A stretch of DNA of 64,000 nt. It comes from Pedobacter mendelii. GTDB taxonomy: Bacteria > Bacteroidota > Bacteroidia > Sphingobacteriales > Sphingobacteriaceae. The position numbers and the translations under genes were made by a program. Below, piece by piece: positions 1-9,762 of this stretch. The stretch's first letter is position 1. The number at the start of each line of letters is the position of its first letter. Below the pieces are notes generated by a model. That model ran no database searches. It was given only the letters and a program-made list of their open reading frames with translations, and was not told the DNA's origin. The stretch lies in assembly GCF_014635725.1 (NCBI RefSeq), contig NZ_BMDJ01000013.1:26968-90967 (forward strand), read 5' to 3'.

Positions 1-2368
1 AAAAACCATCACGGTTTCTAAAAGGATTTCCTTTTAATGAAATTTCAACACCTTTATTACTAACAACACCAGCATTAACTGTAGCTGCTGTAAAACCTGT
101 AGATGAAGGAATACCAACATTGATAATTTGTCCGTCTGTAGTCGTTTTATAATAAGTAAAGTCTAATCCTAATTTGTCTTTAATAAAAGATAATTCTGTA
201 CCAAGTTCGTAAGATGTAGTAAACTCGGGTTTAAGATTTGGATTTGGAGTTGTATTAGATAATGAGAATGCTGCAGTAGAACCGTAAGGGAATCCAGCCC
301 CAGCACCAAAAGTTGGTACTAAATTATAAGGATTGGCATCAGAACCTACTTTAGCATAACTTGCTCTTAATTTCCAATAAGATAGTACATCACTATTTTT
401 TAAAGCATCGATTGCCTCAGTTGCAATAAAGCTTAAACTGGCTGAAGGATAAAAATAAGAATTGTTATCTGTTGGAAGTGTTGAGGATATATCATTTCTT
501 AACGTTCCATTTAAGAAAACATAATTTCTGTAGCCAACAGTTAAATCACCAGCAAAGCCAATAATACGGTTTTTAAATGATGATTCACCGCCACCTAATT
601 CTCCTACACGATTTGACAAATTAAAAAATCCTGGAGTAGAGATTGCACTTGCAGAAGCAGTTAAATTACGGCTATCATTCTGGCGAACATTATTTAATAG
701 AATCAACGTAGCATTAAAGTCTTTATTAATATCTTTTTTGAACGTTAATAATAAATCGGAGTTCACAATTCTATTTGAAAATGCATCTTCAATGATTGCG
801 CCAGGCGTAGCTGTAGGACGTTGACCTGTGCCAAATGTTGTTTTTTCAAATGTTTGCTTTCTTCTATCTGAAGAATAATCAGTACCTAATCTATAAGTAA
901 CGTTTAACCACTTAGCAGGATCATAAGTTACTTGAAAGCTTCCTAAAACGCGATCTAAATTACTATTAAATCTATTATTTTCTAGGGCATAATAAGGATT
1001 TGGTTGATAACCATTAAAGAAACCTTGTGTTGTTGCAAATTCATAATTTCTCCAGTCTTTAAAATTTTCTAAATTAATTTGACGACTTACGTTTAATACA
1101 TCATTAATAACAGTAGCATTACCAGTACCAGTAAATGAGGTATTAGTTAAGTTTTTATTATAACTGATATTCGCACTAACATTAACATTATTCGCTAATT
1201 TAGTTGAACCAGATAATTTGAAGGTATTTCTTCTGAATTTATCCATCGGAACAACACCTTTAACTTCATTATCTGATAACGAAGCATAGAAAGAACCTTT
1301 ATCACTTCCACCAGAAAAAGAAACTGAATTTTGAATATTTGTACCTGTGTTAAAGAAGTTTTTGGCATTATCAGGTACAGCACTATATGGAATCATTAGC
1401 TTATTACCATTGGCCAATGTCGGTCCTGACTGAACCATTGAACCATCTAATCTTGGACCCCAGTTAGTATTTTCAATTTCATCATATATCGAAGGGTTTC
1501 CTGTACCATTTTCATATCCAGAGCCAAATTCATTTTGTAATTCAGGTAACTTTTGGACATTATCCATATTAAAGGAAGAAACAACATTGATTTCTAATTT
1601 TTTATTTCTTAATGCCGCATCTTTACCTGTTTTAGTAGTAATAATAATTGCCCCATTTCTACCTTGAGAACCATATAAAGCGGCTGCATTTGGCCCCTTT
1701 AAAACAGTAACTGACTCAATGTCATCTGGGTTAATATCTCCAACGCGGTTTCCAACATCCACCTGATTCGCTGAACTAGAAGAGGGTTGTGTTGCTGAGT
1801 TATCGATTGGGATACCGTCAATAACAAACAAAGGCTGTCCTTCACCCTGCAAAGATCTTGTTCCACGCATCGTGATACGTGTTGCAGTATTTACACCACC
1901 GCTTGAACGCCCAATTTGAACACCTGGTGTTTTACCAGAAAGACCGTTGATTAAGTTTGTCTGTCTACCTGTTGTTAAATCGGCACTTTTGATATTATCG
2001 GCAGCATAACCCAAAGAGGCCTTACTTTTCTCAATACCAACTGCAGTAACCACAACTTCACCAAGTTGTTTGCTATCAGACGCTAATGTAGCATTAATAA
2101 CACTTGAGGAACCTACAGATATTTCTCTTTGTGCAAATCCTAGACTTGAAAACACGATTGTATTTGAGCCAGATGGAAGCTTAAGGGAATAAGTTCCGTC
2201 TGCTCCGGTTGAAACACCAACAGATGTTCCTTTTACTTTTACACTTACTCCGGGAATCGGCAATTTATCGTCCGATGAAGTAACTGTACCTGTGATTGTT
2301 CGATCTTGTGCCATTGCCGTTACAGCAATAAACATAAGTATGAACAAACTTTGTAGAAGTTTTTTCAT
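1..2368 (-). CDS. SusC/RagA-family TonB-linked outer membrane protein (partial, 3' end outside window)
   Basis: About 789 residues are visible and the C-terminal barrel runs off the left edge. The ATG at 2368 opens a signal peptide (MKKLLQSLFILMFIAVTAMA) followed by a carboxypeptidase-regulatory-like domain (about 22-100). A TonB plug follows with the family signature NAAALYGSQGRNGAIIITTK, then an aromatic-rich beta-barrel. In this family the protein imports oligosaccharides or other large nutrients across the outer membrane together with a SusD-like lipoprotein. Any susD partner would lie downstream, outside the window, so the substrate cannot be inferred. The family call is secure. Confidence 0.95.
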   Translation of the reverse strand, partial: MKKLLQSLFILMFIAVTAMAQDRTITGTVTSSDDKLPIPGVSVKVKGTSVGVSTGADGTYSLKLPSGSNTIVFSSLGFAQREISVGSSSVINATLASDSKQLGEVVVTAVGIEKSKASLGYAADNIKSADLTTGRQTNLINGLSGKTPGVQIGRSSGGVNTATRITMRGTRSLQGEGQPLFVIDGIPIDNSATQPSSSSANQVDVGNRVGDINPDDIESVTVLKGPNAAALYGSQGRNGAIIITTKTGKDAALRNKKLEINVVSSFNMDNVQKLPELQNEFGSGYENGTGNPSIYDEIENTNWGPRLDGSMVQSGPTLANGNKLMIPYSAVPDNAKNFFNTGTNIQNSVSFSGGSDKGSFYASLSDNEVKGVVPMDKFRRNTFKLSGSTKLANNVNVSANISYNKNLTNTSFTGTGNATVINDVLNVSRQINLENFKDWRNYEFATTQGFFNGYQPNPYYALENNRFNSNLDRVLGSFQVTYDPAKWLNVTYRLGTDYSSDRRKQTFEKTTFGTGQRPTATPGAIIEDAFSNRIVNSDLLLTFKKDINKDFNATLILLNNVRQNDSRNLTASASAISTPGFFNLSNRVGELGGGESSFKNRIIGFAGDLTVGYRNYVFLNGTLRNDISSTLPTDNNSYFYPSASLSFIATEAIDALKNSDVLSYWKLRASYAKVGSDANPYNLVPTFGAGAGFPYGSTAAFSLSNTTPNPNLKPEFTTSYELGTELSFIKDKLGLDFTYYKTTTDGQIINVGIPSSTGFTAATVNAGVVSNKGVEISLKGNPFRNRDGF

Positions 2369-2514
2369 AATTGTAAATAGGTTAGTTAAAATTTGTTAAT
2401 AATATGCTAAAATATGGTTAGTTAATTATACAACCAAATTTTATTTAACAATTTTTAACATTTAACATTTAAAATGCTGAAAAAATATCTTTTCTAATAA
2501 AAACTTAATTTTTG

Positions 2515-2553
2515 AATATTCCTAAAAGATTTAAGAACACTTTTAGGAATATT
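2515..2553 (-). terminator. Intrinsic terminator candidate after the M14 peptidase gene
   Basis: A perfect 14-bp inverted repeat (arms 2515-2528 and 2540-2553, 11-nt loop) lies about 60 bases past the stop of the reverse-strand peptidase gene and upstream of the susC-like gene. The stem is AT-rich and the following T tract is imperfect, so strength is uncertain. Confidence 0.55.
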
Positions 2554-2615
2554 TTGGTTGAAAAATTCTTCAAAATAAACTTCCATTTATTTTTTTAAAA
2601 GAAATCTATTTTATA

Positions 2616-5111
2616 TTAATAACTACAAAAAATTATATTTCCAAACAAAGCTTTGCCACCTTCCCAAAAATTCCTGAATAATGGGTCATTTGCCAAATAC
2701 ACTATATTTCCTTTGCCAGCATCCTGAACACCTATTAATAAGCCCGTTTTCAAATCTTCTCGTACTTTTTTACCAACAACACCAGCCATTAAACTCTTAT
2801 CATTTAATTGACCAACATTCCATCCTTTTAAAAGTGGCTCATAAATTTTGCGATCGGTTTTAAGTGTGTAATAAAATTTTCCTATACCATAAGCGAAAGG
2901 ATGGGAGGCATCCATATTAACCTTATATATGGCGCCCGGAATCGTATTCTCATAGTCATCATTATCTTTATTTTTGAATAGCAACTTACTCGGTTCAGGT
3001 TTTTCGTCTTTTTTAACAACCGCTTCTTTCTTTTTAATATCAAAACCCTTTTTTTCTAAAACACTTTCAATAGCATCCTCCATTAAAACCAATTTTCCGC
3101 CTTTGTTAATCCAGCTTTTTAAACCTTCATCTATAAAGCTACCGTAACTACCATCTGGAAGTATTAGTGTGTTAATTTTAGTAATATCAAGATTATTAAT
3201 ATCGCGGGCATTAATTATGCTTGGCGTTAAACCTAAATCGTGTTCCAGAAAGTACCAAACTTCGCCAAAAGCTAGAGACGAAACTTCATTTCCTGATACT
3301 ATTGCAATTTTAGGTTGTTTCAATATCGGATAAACAGAAGAGCCAAAATCTTTGCCCTTATCTACAAACCCTGTTGCTATTGCCAGAATAGGTTTATTTA
3401 GTTGTGCAGAAACCTGAACAATTTTATTTTTAAGATCTTTTACTGATTTTTCATTTTCAACACGTAAAACGATTAAAGTTCCGGCGGCGTAATCCTTTCC
3501 GTTAACAGAGAAAGGTTGATCGGCTTGTCTTACTTTTATATTCTCCTTTTGCAAAGCAATAAGTAATTGTAAATCTTCGCTATTTCCCCAGCCAAATAAC
3601 CAGGCTAATGGTTTATCCAGGTTTGAGGAAGTTATTTTGTTCTCATCCAAAGTTGAAAACTTACCTTTTATACTTTCTTTTGATGCATAAGCTTTTAAAC
3701 CATATACATAAGGTAGTGCCCAAGCTGTAATATCATAGGTATTAGAATCTGTTACCAAAGTTTTAGGCTCTAATAAAACATTGGCAAGCACAGCCTTGGG
3801 TTGCAAAACATTTACAATTAAATCATTTCTACCCAAGGTAAAACTTTCTTCTTTCTGCGTATCGTAATCATAGCCACGTGCAGTTTTATCTCCTCCGTAA
3901 GCAAATTCAATTTTATTTTTTGTTAGTAGCTCTGCTAATTTTTTTAATCTGGATATATTATCTGGTTTAATAATGTAGCTTTTATAAATTCCTGGGGCAG
4001 TTGTTAAAGCCTGCTGAAAATATTTTTTATACTCATCTAATAACTTGCTATGATTTAGAGAAGTAACCTCTAAAGTTGACATGCCCGTTGTAAAGTGATG
4101 AGCAATACGATCTTTTAGGGTTAACGTATCTCCATCGTTTGTAACCACTGATAAACCTGCCCTTATTCCACCTTGTTCATAAGTCATTCCGATAGATCCA
4201 TTATATAAAGGATAGGTATCGCCATAAGACGGATATAATAAATCAAAACGCTCTTTGGTAAAATATTGCCATCCCTGTTCATCAAAATATTTAGCATTAT
4301 TTTTACCCACTACAATTTGAAAACTCTTTTGCCAAGGCGTAATATCCTGATGTACAGGCTCTGCTGCTGGAGCAAAATAATAAGGCTCATTATAGCTTTG
4401 CTCATGAAAATCGACATGAACTTGAGGCATCCACTGGTTATAAAGCGCTAAACGCTGTTTACTTTCAATTTGTGTTTGCCAGGCCCAATCTCTGTTTAAG
4501 TCAAAATAGTAATGGTTTGGTCTTCCGCCAGGCCAAGGCTCAATATGTTCTCTTGAAGTTGGATCAGCGTTTGGCTTTTCGCCTACAACACTGTTGAAAT
4601 AATTTGCATAACGATCTCTTCCATCTGGATTTAAGCAAGGATCGATAATAACGACAGTATTTTTGAGCCACTCGTTTGCTGACTGATTTATTCCAGAAGA
4701 CAAATTATAAAGCATTTTCATTGCCGTTTCAGTAGAATTTGCTTCATTTCCATGCACATTATAGCTTAACCACAAAATAGCTGGTTGTAAAGCTAAATCA
4801 ACATTTTTGGTGGTGCCGCTTGCAAGCGACAAATTATTACTGCGAATTTGTTCTAACTTATTTATATTTTCTGCTGAAGAAATTACAGCTACCAAGAGTG
4901 GGCGGCCTTCATTTGTTTTGCCATATTCTATTAACTTAACATTTTTTGAAGCCGCAGCCGCCGTTTGCCTGAAATAATCGGCTACTTTATGATGTGGCGT
5001 AAAATGTGTTCCAAGTTCGTATCCTAAAAATTCGTCGGGCGATTTTACCTGAGCTCGTGCAAATAAAATGGAAGACAGGACTAAAACGAAAAGAGTAAAA
5101 AGTTTCTTCAT
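2616..5111 (-). CDS. Secreted M14-family zinc carboxypeptidase
   Basis: An 831-residue protein with a Sec signal peptide (about 1-20). The M14 zinc site is visible: HGNE gives ligands H120 and E123, and VDFHE supplies the likely third ligand H236. NPDGRDR (161-167) and DLNRDW (204-209) are typical substrate-binding loops. E312 in TYEQGG is the likely catalytic glutamate. The region after about 380 resembles a glutamine-amidotransferase-like fold, as in other large Bacteroidota M14 proteins. It probably removes C-terminal residues from peptides in the periplasm or outside the cell. It is divergent from murF. Confidence 0.88.
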   Translation of the reverse strand: MKKLFTLFVLVLSSILFARAQVKSPDEFLGYELGTHFTPHHKVADYFRQTAAAASKNVKLIEYGKTNEGRPLLVAVISSAENINKLEQIRSNNLSLASGTTKNVDLALQPAILWLSYNVHGNEANSTETAMKMLYNLSSGINQSANEWLKNTVVIIDPCLNPDGRDRYANYFNSVVGEKPNADPTSREHIEPWPGGRPNHYYFDLNRDWAWQTQIESKQRLALYNQWMPQVHVDFHEQSYNEPYYFAPAAEPVHQDITPWQKSFQIVVGKNNAKYFDEQGWQYFTKERFDLLYPSYGDTYPLYNGSIGMTYEQGGIRAGLSVVTNDGDTLTLKDRIAHHFTTGMSTLEVTSLNHSKLLDEYKKYFQQALTTAPGIYKSYIIKPDNISRLKKLAELLTKNKIEFAYGGDKTARGYDYDTQKEESFTLGRNDLIVNVLQPKAVLANVLLEPKTLVTDSNTYDITAWALPYVYGLKAYASKESIKGKFSTLDENKITSSNLDKPLAWLFGWGNSEDLQLLIALQKENIKVRQADQPFSVNGKDYAAGTLIVLRVENEKSVKDLKNKIVQVSAQLNKPILAIATGFVDKGKDFGSSVYPILKQPKIAIVSGNEVSSLAFGEVWYFLEHDLGLTPSIINARDINNLDITKINTLILPDGSYGSFIDEGLKSWINKGGKLVLMEDAIESVLEKKGFDIKKKEAVVKKDEKPEPSKLLFKNKDNDDYENTIPGAIYKVNMDASHPFAYGIGKFYYTLKTDRKIYEPLLKGWNVGQLNDKSLMAGVVGKKVREDLKTGLLIGVQDAGKGNIVYLANDPLFRNFWEGGKALFGNIIFCSY

Positions 5112-5135
5112 AATTAATAATTTTATCTAATGTAG

Positions 5136-5143
5136 TAATTTTG
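5136..5143 (+). promoter_or_regulatory. Bacteroidota -7 promoter motif for murF
   Basis: TAATTTTG matches TAnnTTTG and lies 52 bases before the murF start in the divergent gap. No convincing -33 TTG was found at the usual distance, so this is a weak call. Confidence 0.3.
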
Positions 5144-5194
5144 TTTTTTGTTGCTGCGAAAGCTTAGTTTTACAACACATATTTTTCAATTATT

Positions 5195-6496
5195 ATGATT
5201 ACAACCGAAGAATTATACAATCATTATCTTAAAAACCCTATTATCTCTACCGATACCAGAAATATTTCTGAAGGTTGTATCTTTTTTGCCCTAAAAGGCG
5301 ACAATTTTAATGCAAATGAATTTGCAGCACAAGCAATTGAAAAAGGTGCTGCTTTTGTAGTGATTGATGAAAAAAAACATGCAAAAAATCAAAAATGCTT
5401 ATTAGTTGCTGATGTGCTTTCTGCTTTGCAGGATTTAGCCAGGCATCACCGCAAGCAATTAAATATTCCTGTAATTGGTTTAACAGGTAGTAATGGTAAA
5501 ACAACAAGTAAAGAATTGGTAAATGCCGTTTTAGCCGAACGTTATAAAACCTTCGCTACTTTTGGCAATCTGAACAACCATATAGGTGTACCACTTTCCA
5601 TTTTATCAATTAAAAGTGATGTAGAAATAGCTGTGATTGAAATGGGCGCAAATCATCAAAAAGAAATTGAATTGCTTTGCACCATTACGCAACCAACTCA
5701 TGGAATAATAACTAATGTTGGTATGGCTCACCTCGATGGTTTTGGTGGATTTGAAGGTGTGAAGAAAGGAAAAGCCGAACTTTATACATATCTAAAAGGA
5801 AATAATGGTTATACATTTATAAATAGAGACAACCCTTATTTAATGGAAATGAGTGATGCAGCAGGTTTATCTAAACTCATATTTTATGGAACCGAAAATG
5901 GTAATACGATTAAAGGCTCACTAAAAAGCAGTGATCCTTTTATTGAAGTCGAATGGACAAACCACGAAATTTCATCATCAGTAAAAACTAATTTAACGGG
6001 AAGTTATAATTTCGAAAATATTCTCTCCGCAATTTGTATCGGCGATTTTTTTGATATGAATCCTAAAGAAATTAATTCTGGCCTGACCAACTATGAACCA
6101 AAGAATAATCGATCTCAATTAACAAAAACAGAAAGTAACACCGTTATCTGCGATTTTTATAATGCTAATCCAAGCAGCATGAGCGCTGCATTAAATAATA
6201 TAACTGTTTTAACTTCTGATAAAAAAATTGCCATTTTAGGAGATATGTTTGAGCTAGGCCCAGAATCAGAAATTCAACACCAATTAATTGTTGAGCAAGC
6301 TTCAAAAAGTGAATTAAATGAAATTATTTTTATCGGGAAATATTTTTATGCCTTTAAGGATAAGTGTAAAGGCTTATTTTTTGAAACGCCAAATGAAGCA
6401 GCAGCTTATCTCAAAGAAAAACCAATTAAAAATAACTTGGTATTGCTAAAAGGTTCGCGAGGTATGAAGCTTGAAAGTTTGTTAGAATATCTGTAA
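5195..6496 (+). CDS. murF: UDP-N-acetylmuramoyl-tripeptide--D-alanyl-D-alanine ligase (MurF)
   Basis: 433 residues, the normal length for MurF. It adds D-Ala-D-Ala to UDP-MurNAc-tripeptide in the cytoplasm, the last soluble step of peptidoglycan precursor synthesis. The Mur ligase N-domain has STDTRN (18-23). The ATP site is GLTGSNGKTT (95-104). The central domain has IEMGANHQ and TNVGMAHLDGFG. The C-terminal domain has DFYNANPSSM and ILGDMFELG, both diagnostic of MurF rather than MurC, D or E. It stands apart from any dcw cluster in this window. Confidence 0.96.
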   Translation: MITTEELYNHYLKNPIISTDTRNISEGCIFFALKGDNFNANEFAAQAIEKGAAFVVIDEKKHAKNQKCLLVADVLSALQDLARHHRKQLNIPVIGLTGSNGKTTSKELVNAVLAERYKTFATFGNLNNHIGVPLSILSIKSDVEIAVIEMGANHQKEIELLCTITQPTHGIITNVGMAHLDGFGGFEGVKKGKAELYTYLKGNNGYTFINRDNPYLMEMSDAAGLSKLIFYGTENGNTIKGSLKSSDPFIEVEWTNHEISSSVKTNLTGSYNFENILSAICIGDFFDMNPKEINSGLTNYEPKNNRSQLTKTESNTVICDFYNANPSSMSAALNNITVLTSDKKIAILGDMFELGPESEIQHQLIVEQASKSELNEIIFIGKYFYAFKDKCKGLFFETPNEAAAYLKEKPIKNNLVLLKGSRGMKLESLLEYL

Positions 6497-6512
6497 GTAA
6501 GCAGCTCAGCTA

Positions 6513-7007
6513 TTAATTACCTTGCTCGCGCACCAGAATACCGACATCAGCAATTTCTAAAAGTGGATTATCCCTCATGTTTTGCTCAATTTCTATTTCG
6601 AACTTCCCTGCATGAGCAAATTTATAGTTTGTAAGTAATGGAAGTGTGTAATTAAACACATTTCCTGAGCCGCTTCCTAACCATTCGCCATCATTTTTTG
6701 CTAATTTGTATTGATAACGCTTAGTGATTTGATTTTTTCCATCTTTAAAATGAACAATAATAAAAATATTTGCATAGCGATAATCAGCCGTATGCCTTAA
6801 TTTGAAGTAAATGTTATATGGTTTTGAATTGTCCTTGATTTCAAACTGCGATTTAATGTGGTTGCGATACGTCCATTTTCGTTCAGGAATTTCGACATTA
6901 CTATCAATGATGTTATTCGTGCAACCTGAAAAAAGCAGCACGAACAACATTAAAACCATTAAAAAATTCGGTTTATTATTCAGCAGCCGGTTTATTATCT
7001 GAACCAT
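6513..7007 (-). CDS. gldH: Gliding-motility lipoprotein GldH
   Basis: 164 residues with a signal ending in the lipobox LLFSGC (Cys29). The body is beta-rich and carries GldH-like features: Y-x-I-Y-F-K-L-R-H, a Y-R-Y-A-N-I-F strand, and NYTLPLLTNYKF. GldH is needed for gliding and type IX secretion function in Flavobacteria, and homologs occur in non-gliding relatives. The start overlaps the end of the ricT-like gene by 32 bases. A later Met (residue 17) would remove the positively charged N-region of the signal, so the longer start is preferred. Confidence 0.85.
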   Translation of the reverse strand: MVQIINRLLNNKPNFLMVLMLFVLLFSGCTNNIIDSNVEIPERKWTYRNHIKSQFEIKDNSKPYNIYFKLRHTADYRYANIFIIVHFKDGKNQITKRYQYKLAKNDGEWLGSGSGNVFNYTLPLLTNYKFAHAGKFEIEIEQNMRDNPLLEIADVGILVREQGN

Positions 7008-8415
7008 TAGTATTGTTTCGGCGATTATTATTCTTCCTTCTGTTATTTCTATTCTTATTTTTGCTAGGTTGAGCAGCTAGCTCTCCGCCTTCAACCTTTA
7101 AACCTTCTACTTTTGCAACAACATTTTTAGGCATTTGCGGTTGCTGAGGTTTTGGAGGATTTTGTGCTCTTGCACTTTGCTGTTGAGGCCTTTGCTGATT
7201 CGGATTTTGAGGTTTAGGCTGCACAGCTTTTTCTGCGTTTGGAACCCGTTCTCTCTTGGTTTGAGTATTATTCCGATTGTTTTTCTGATTTCTATTCTGG
7301 TTTTTATTTTTAGAGCGTTCATCCAAACGGGTTAAACTATCTTGACCAACCACGTTTTCGTAATCAAAAGATTTCTCTATTACAACTGGTGCCGCAATTT
7401 GAATGGCTTCTTCTTTTAAATTAGGCGCTTTTTTACCTGCCTTATTCATCACCATAATTTCTTTAACACGAGCCGCAGCTACCGGAATCCAGTTTTCATC
7501 TCCTTGGTAACTAAACCACATTATTTTTTTAAAAATATCTGTCTTTTGGTGACGGGCATAACCTGCCTCCGTATCTAAGTTTTCTATCCTGTCAGGAATA
7601 TCTTTTAAAGCATCAAGATAAGTATCTAACTCATAATTTAAGCAGCATTTTAGCTTACCACATTGGCCGGCTAGCTTTAATGTATTTAAAGAAAGGTTTT
7701 GATATCGTGCCGCTGCTGTAGAAACGGTTTTAAAATTGGTTAGCCATGTAGAGCAGCACAATTCACGCCCACATGAGCCTATTCCACCAAGGCGACCGGC
7801 TTCCTGACGCATACCAATTTGACGCATTTCGATACGAATTCGAAAATTTTCGGCCATTTTTTTTATCAACTCGCGAAAATCTACCCTACCATCGGCTGTA
7901 TAAAAAAATGTAGCTTTTGTTTTATCAGCCTGGTAATCTACATCACTAATTTTCATTTGCAACCGTAAATCCAATGCCAGCTTACGGGCTTTATGCATGG
8001 TTTCCCATTCCATTTCCTTCGCTGCATTCCATTTTTCAACATCGGCCTCGGTTGCTTTGCGATAAATCTTTTTAGTAACCTGATCAAGCGAAGTTTTACG
8101 CCGCTTCATTTGCACGCGAACCAATTCGCCAGTTAGTGAAACATGGCCAACATCAAACCCACCTGTTGGTCCTTCAACAGCAACCAACTCGCCAATTTCT
8201 AAGTAAATATTATCATTATTTAGAAAAAATTCTTTTCTTGAACCTTTAAACTTTACTTCTGTAACCTGAAAAGGCTTATAACTTGAGGGCATATCAAGGT
8301 TTGACAGCCAATCGTGAACCTCCATTGTTTGGCAACCACCGGTACCGCATGAGCCATTGCTCTTGCATCCATTAGGTGTGCAACCACCACCTGTTGAACA
8401 ACTTCCACATCCCAT
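6976..8415 (-). CDS. ricT: PSP1-domain protein, RicT/YaaT family
   Basis: 479 residues. The PSP1 core (about 60-270) has the conserved cysteine clusters SCGRELCC (214-221) and QCGKLKCC (251-258), which in characterised RicT/YaaT contribute to Fe-S binding. Bacillus RicT works with RicA and RicF in RNA maturation control; the Bacteroidota role is not established. Two additions stand out: an N-terminal Gly/Cys stretch with six cysteines (3, 6, 12, 17, 23, 28), and a tail from about 370 rich in Asn, Gln, Lys and Pro. It lies between holB and gldH on one strand and is probably co-transcribed. Confidence 0.88.
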   Translation of the reverse strand: MGCGSCSTGGGCTPNGCKSNGSCGTGGCQTMEVHDWLSNLDMPSSYKPFQVTEVKFKGSRKEFFLNNDNIYLEIGELVAVEGPTGGFDVGHVSLTGELVRVQMKRRKTSLDQVTKKIYRKATEADVEKWNAAKEMEWETMHKARKLALDLRLQMKISDVDYQADKTKATFFYTADGRVDFRELIKKMAENFRIRIEMRQIGMRQEAGRLGGIGSCGRELCCSTWLTNFKTVSTAAARYQNLSLNTLKLAGQCGKLKCCLNYELDTYLDALKDIPDRIENLDTEAGYARHQKTDIFKKIMWFSYQGDENWIPVAAARVKEIMVMNKAGKKAPNLKEEAIQIAAPVVIEKSFDYENVVGQDSLTRLDERSKNKNQNRNQKNNRNNTQTKRERVPNAEKAVQPKPQNPNQQRPQQQSARAQNPPKPQQPQMPKNVVAKVEGLKVEGGELAAQPSKNKNRNNRRKNNNRRNNTNGSDNKPAAE

Positions 8416-8417
8416 AA

Positions 8418-9566
8418 TTAATTATATATATATTGAATCCCCGTGGGGAGTGTTTTAAACTTGATAATTTTTACCAATTGTAAAGATACATCTAAAAACA
8501 GAATTTTCGGGTTTGCGTTTCTTTCAATATGGTAATGCGCTGTTTCCAATTCGGCAATAATTGCCTCGGCCATAGGCAATGTAAGCACATGAGCACTTAA
8601 TTTTTTTGCAGTTTCCATAGTTAAAGGCGGCAATTTTACCAAATCCCCTGCACCGCTAATGATTAAACAGCATTCGCGTAAATAATTTATACCATACTTT
8701 AAAAAGTTCTTTTGATTTTCCCTACCCCATTTGGCAGCTTCATCCGTAAAATCAATTAAATCAGGTACTTTATTACTAAATCCATTACGCAACCAACCCG
8801 TAAAAATACCCGATCTATCCACCTGTTTATCAGCAGCTAATGCCTTTGCTTCAATTAAATTACCATCAGCTAAAAAAGAATAATCTGTAATTTGGTTTTC
8901 TGTTAATCCACTGTTTTCAAGCAAAAATTGTGAAATTTCACCCCCAGTTAATTTCGGAATTTTAATAATTTGAGTTCGCGATAAGATCGTAGTTAAAATT
9001 TGATCCTGACTTTGAGCAACTAAAATAAACAAGGTATTTGCAGGTGGTTCTTCGATTAATTTAAGTAAAGCATTGCCCGACTTATCTAAGTATTCGGGCA
9101 GCCACATTATTAAAACCTTAGTTTCAGCTTCAAAGGCTTTATAGCTTAGTTTTTTAATTATATCATGGCACTCCGCAATCGGAATATTGGCTTGTTTATT
9201 CGCAGCTTCTAGTTTAGACCTCCAAATATCCATATCAAAGTAGGTATCCTGCAAGAGCATACTTCTCCATTCTTCCAAAACATCAACAGCGGTTTTTGTA
9301 CTTGGTGATGCAAAGAATGGATAAGAAAAATGTAAATCAGGATGGATTAGGCGCTCATATTTTCTACAACTTGAGCATACGCCGCAACTATCATTTTCTT
9401 CTTTTTCAATACAGTTAATGTATTGAGCATAGGCTATTGCCAAAGGTAACGCACCAGAGCCTACAGGCGATAAAAAGAGTTGAGCATGGCTTACACGGTT
9501 TTCTTTTACCGTTTGTACCAACTGCTGCTTAATTCTTTGCTGACCTATTATTTCTTTAAATTGCAT
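8418..9566 (-). CDS. holB: DNA polymerase III subunit delta'
   Basis: 382 residues from the ATG at 9566; a TTG nine bases upstream is the alternative. The N-terminal AAA+ module starts with FKEIIGQQ. The P-loop position reads SPVGSGALPLA and lacks the GKT lysine, as expected for the non-ATPase delta' subunit. A zinc module is formed by Cys52, 61, 64 and 67. The sensor-1-like region ends in SRTQIIKIP. The protein is part of the clamp loader that places the sliding clamp on DNA. Its stop is 2 bases from the ricT-like start, so the genes are likely co-transcribed. Confidence 0.9.
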   Translation of the reverse strand: MQFKEIIGQQRIKQQLVQTVKENRVSHAQLFLSPVGSGALPLAIAYAQYINCIEKEENDSCGVCSSCRKYERLIHPDLHFSYPFFASPSTKTAVDVLEEWRSMLLQDTYFDMDIWRSKLEAANKQANIPIAECHDIIKKLSYKAFEAETKVLIMWLPEYLDKSGNALLKLIEEPPANTLFILVAQSQDQILTTILSRTQIIKIPKLTGGEISQFLLENSGLTENQITDYSFLADGNLIEAKALAADKQVDRSGIFTGWLRNGFSNKVPDLIDFTDEAAKWGRENQKNFLKYGINYLRECCLIISGAGDLVKLPPLTMETAKKLSAHVLTLPMAEAIIAELETAHYHIERNANPKILFLDVSLQLVKIIKFKTLPTGIQYIYN

Positions 9567-9712
9567 TTGGTGCAAAGTAAGAAATAGATATGAAATGTTA
9601 GTAATACTCTACAAGATTTTGACTTTTTTCAAACTACTTAGACTTAAAGCAATATTTGATAATGGGCTAAAGATTTAACAACCATATTGAAGATTATTTA
9701 TCTGAATTTCAC

Positions 9713-9720
9713 TACATTTG
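9713..9720 (+). promoter_or_regulatory. Bacteroidota -7 motif before the TonB-dependent receptor gene
   Basis: TACATTTG matches TAnnTTTG. A TTG lies at 9687-9689, 23 bases upstream, slightly long for the -33 element. The motif is 42 bases before the receptor ATG. Confidence 0.45.
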
Positions 9721-9762
9721 AAATTCAATTGTCCCAACTAAACTAACTATTATATAACAAAA

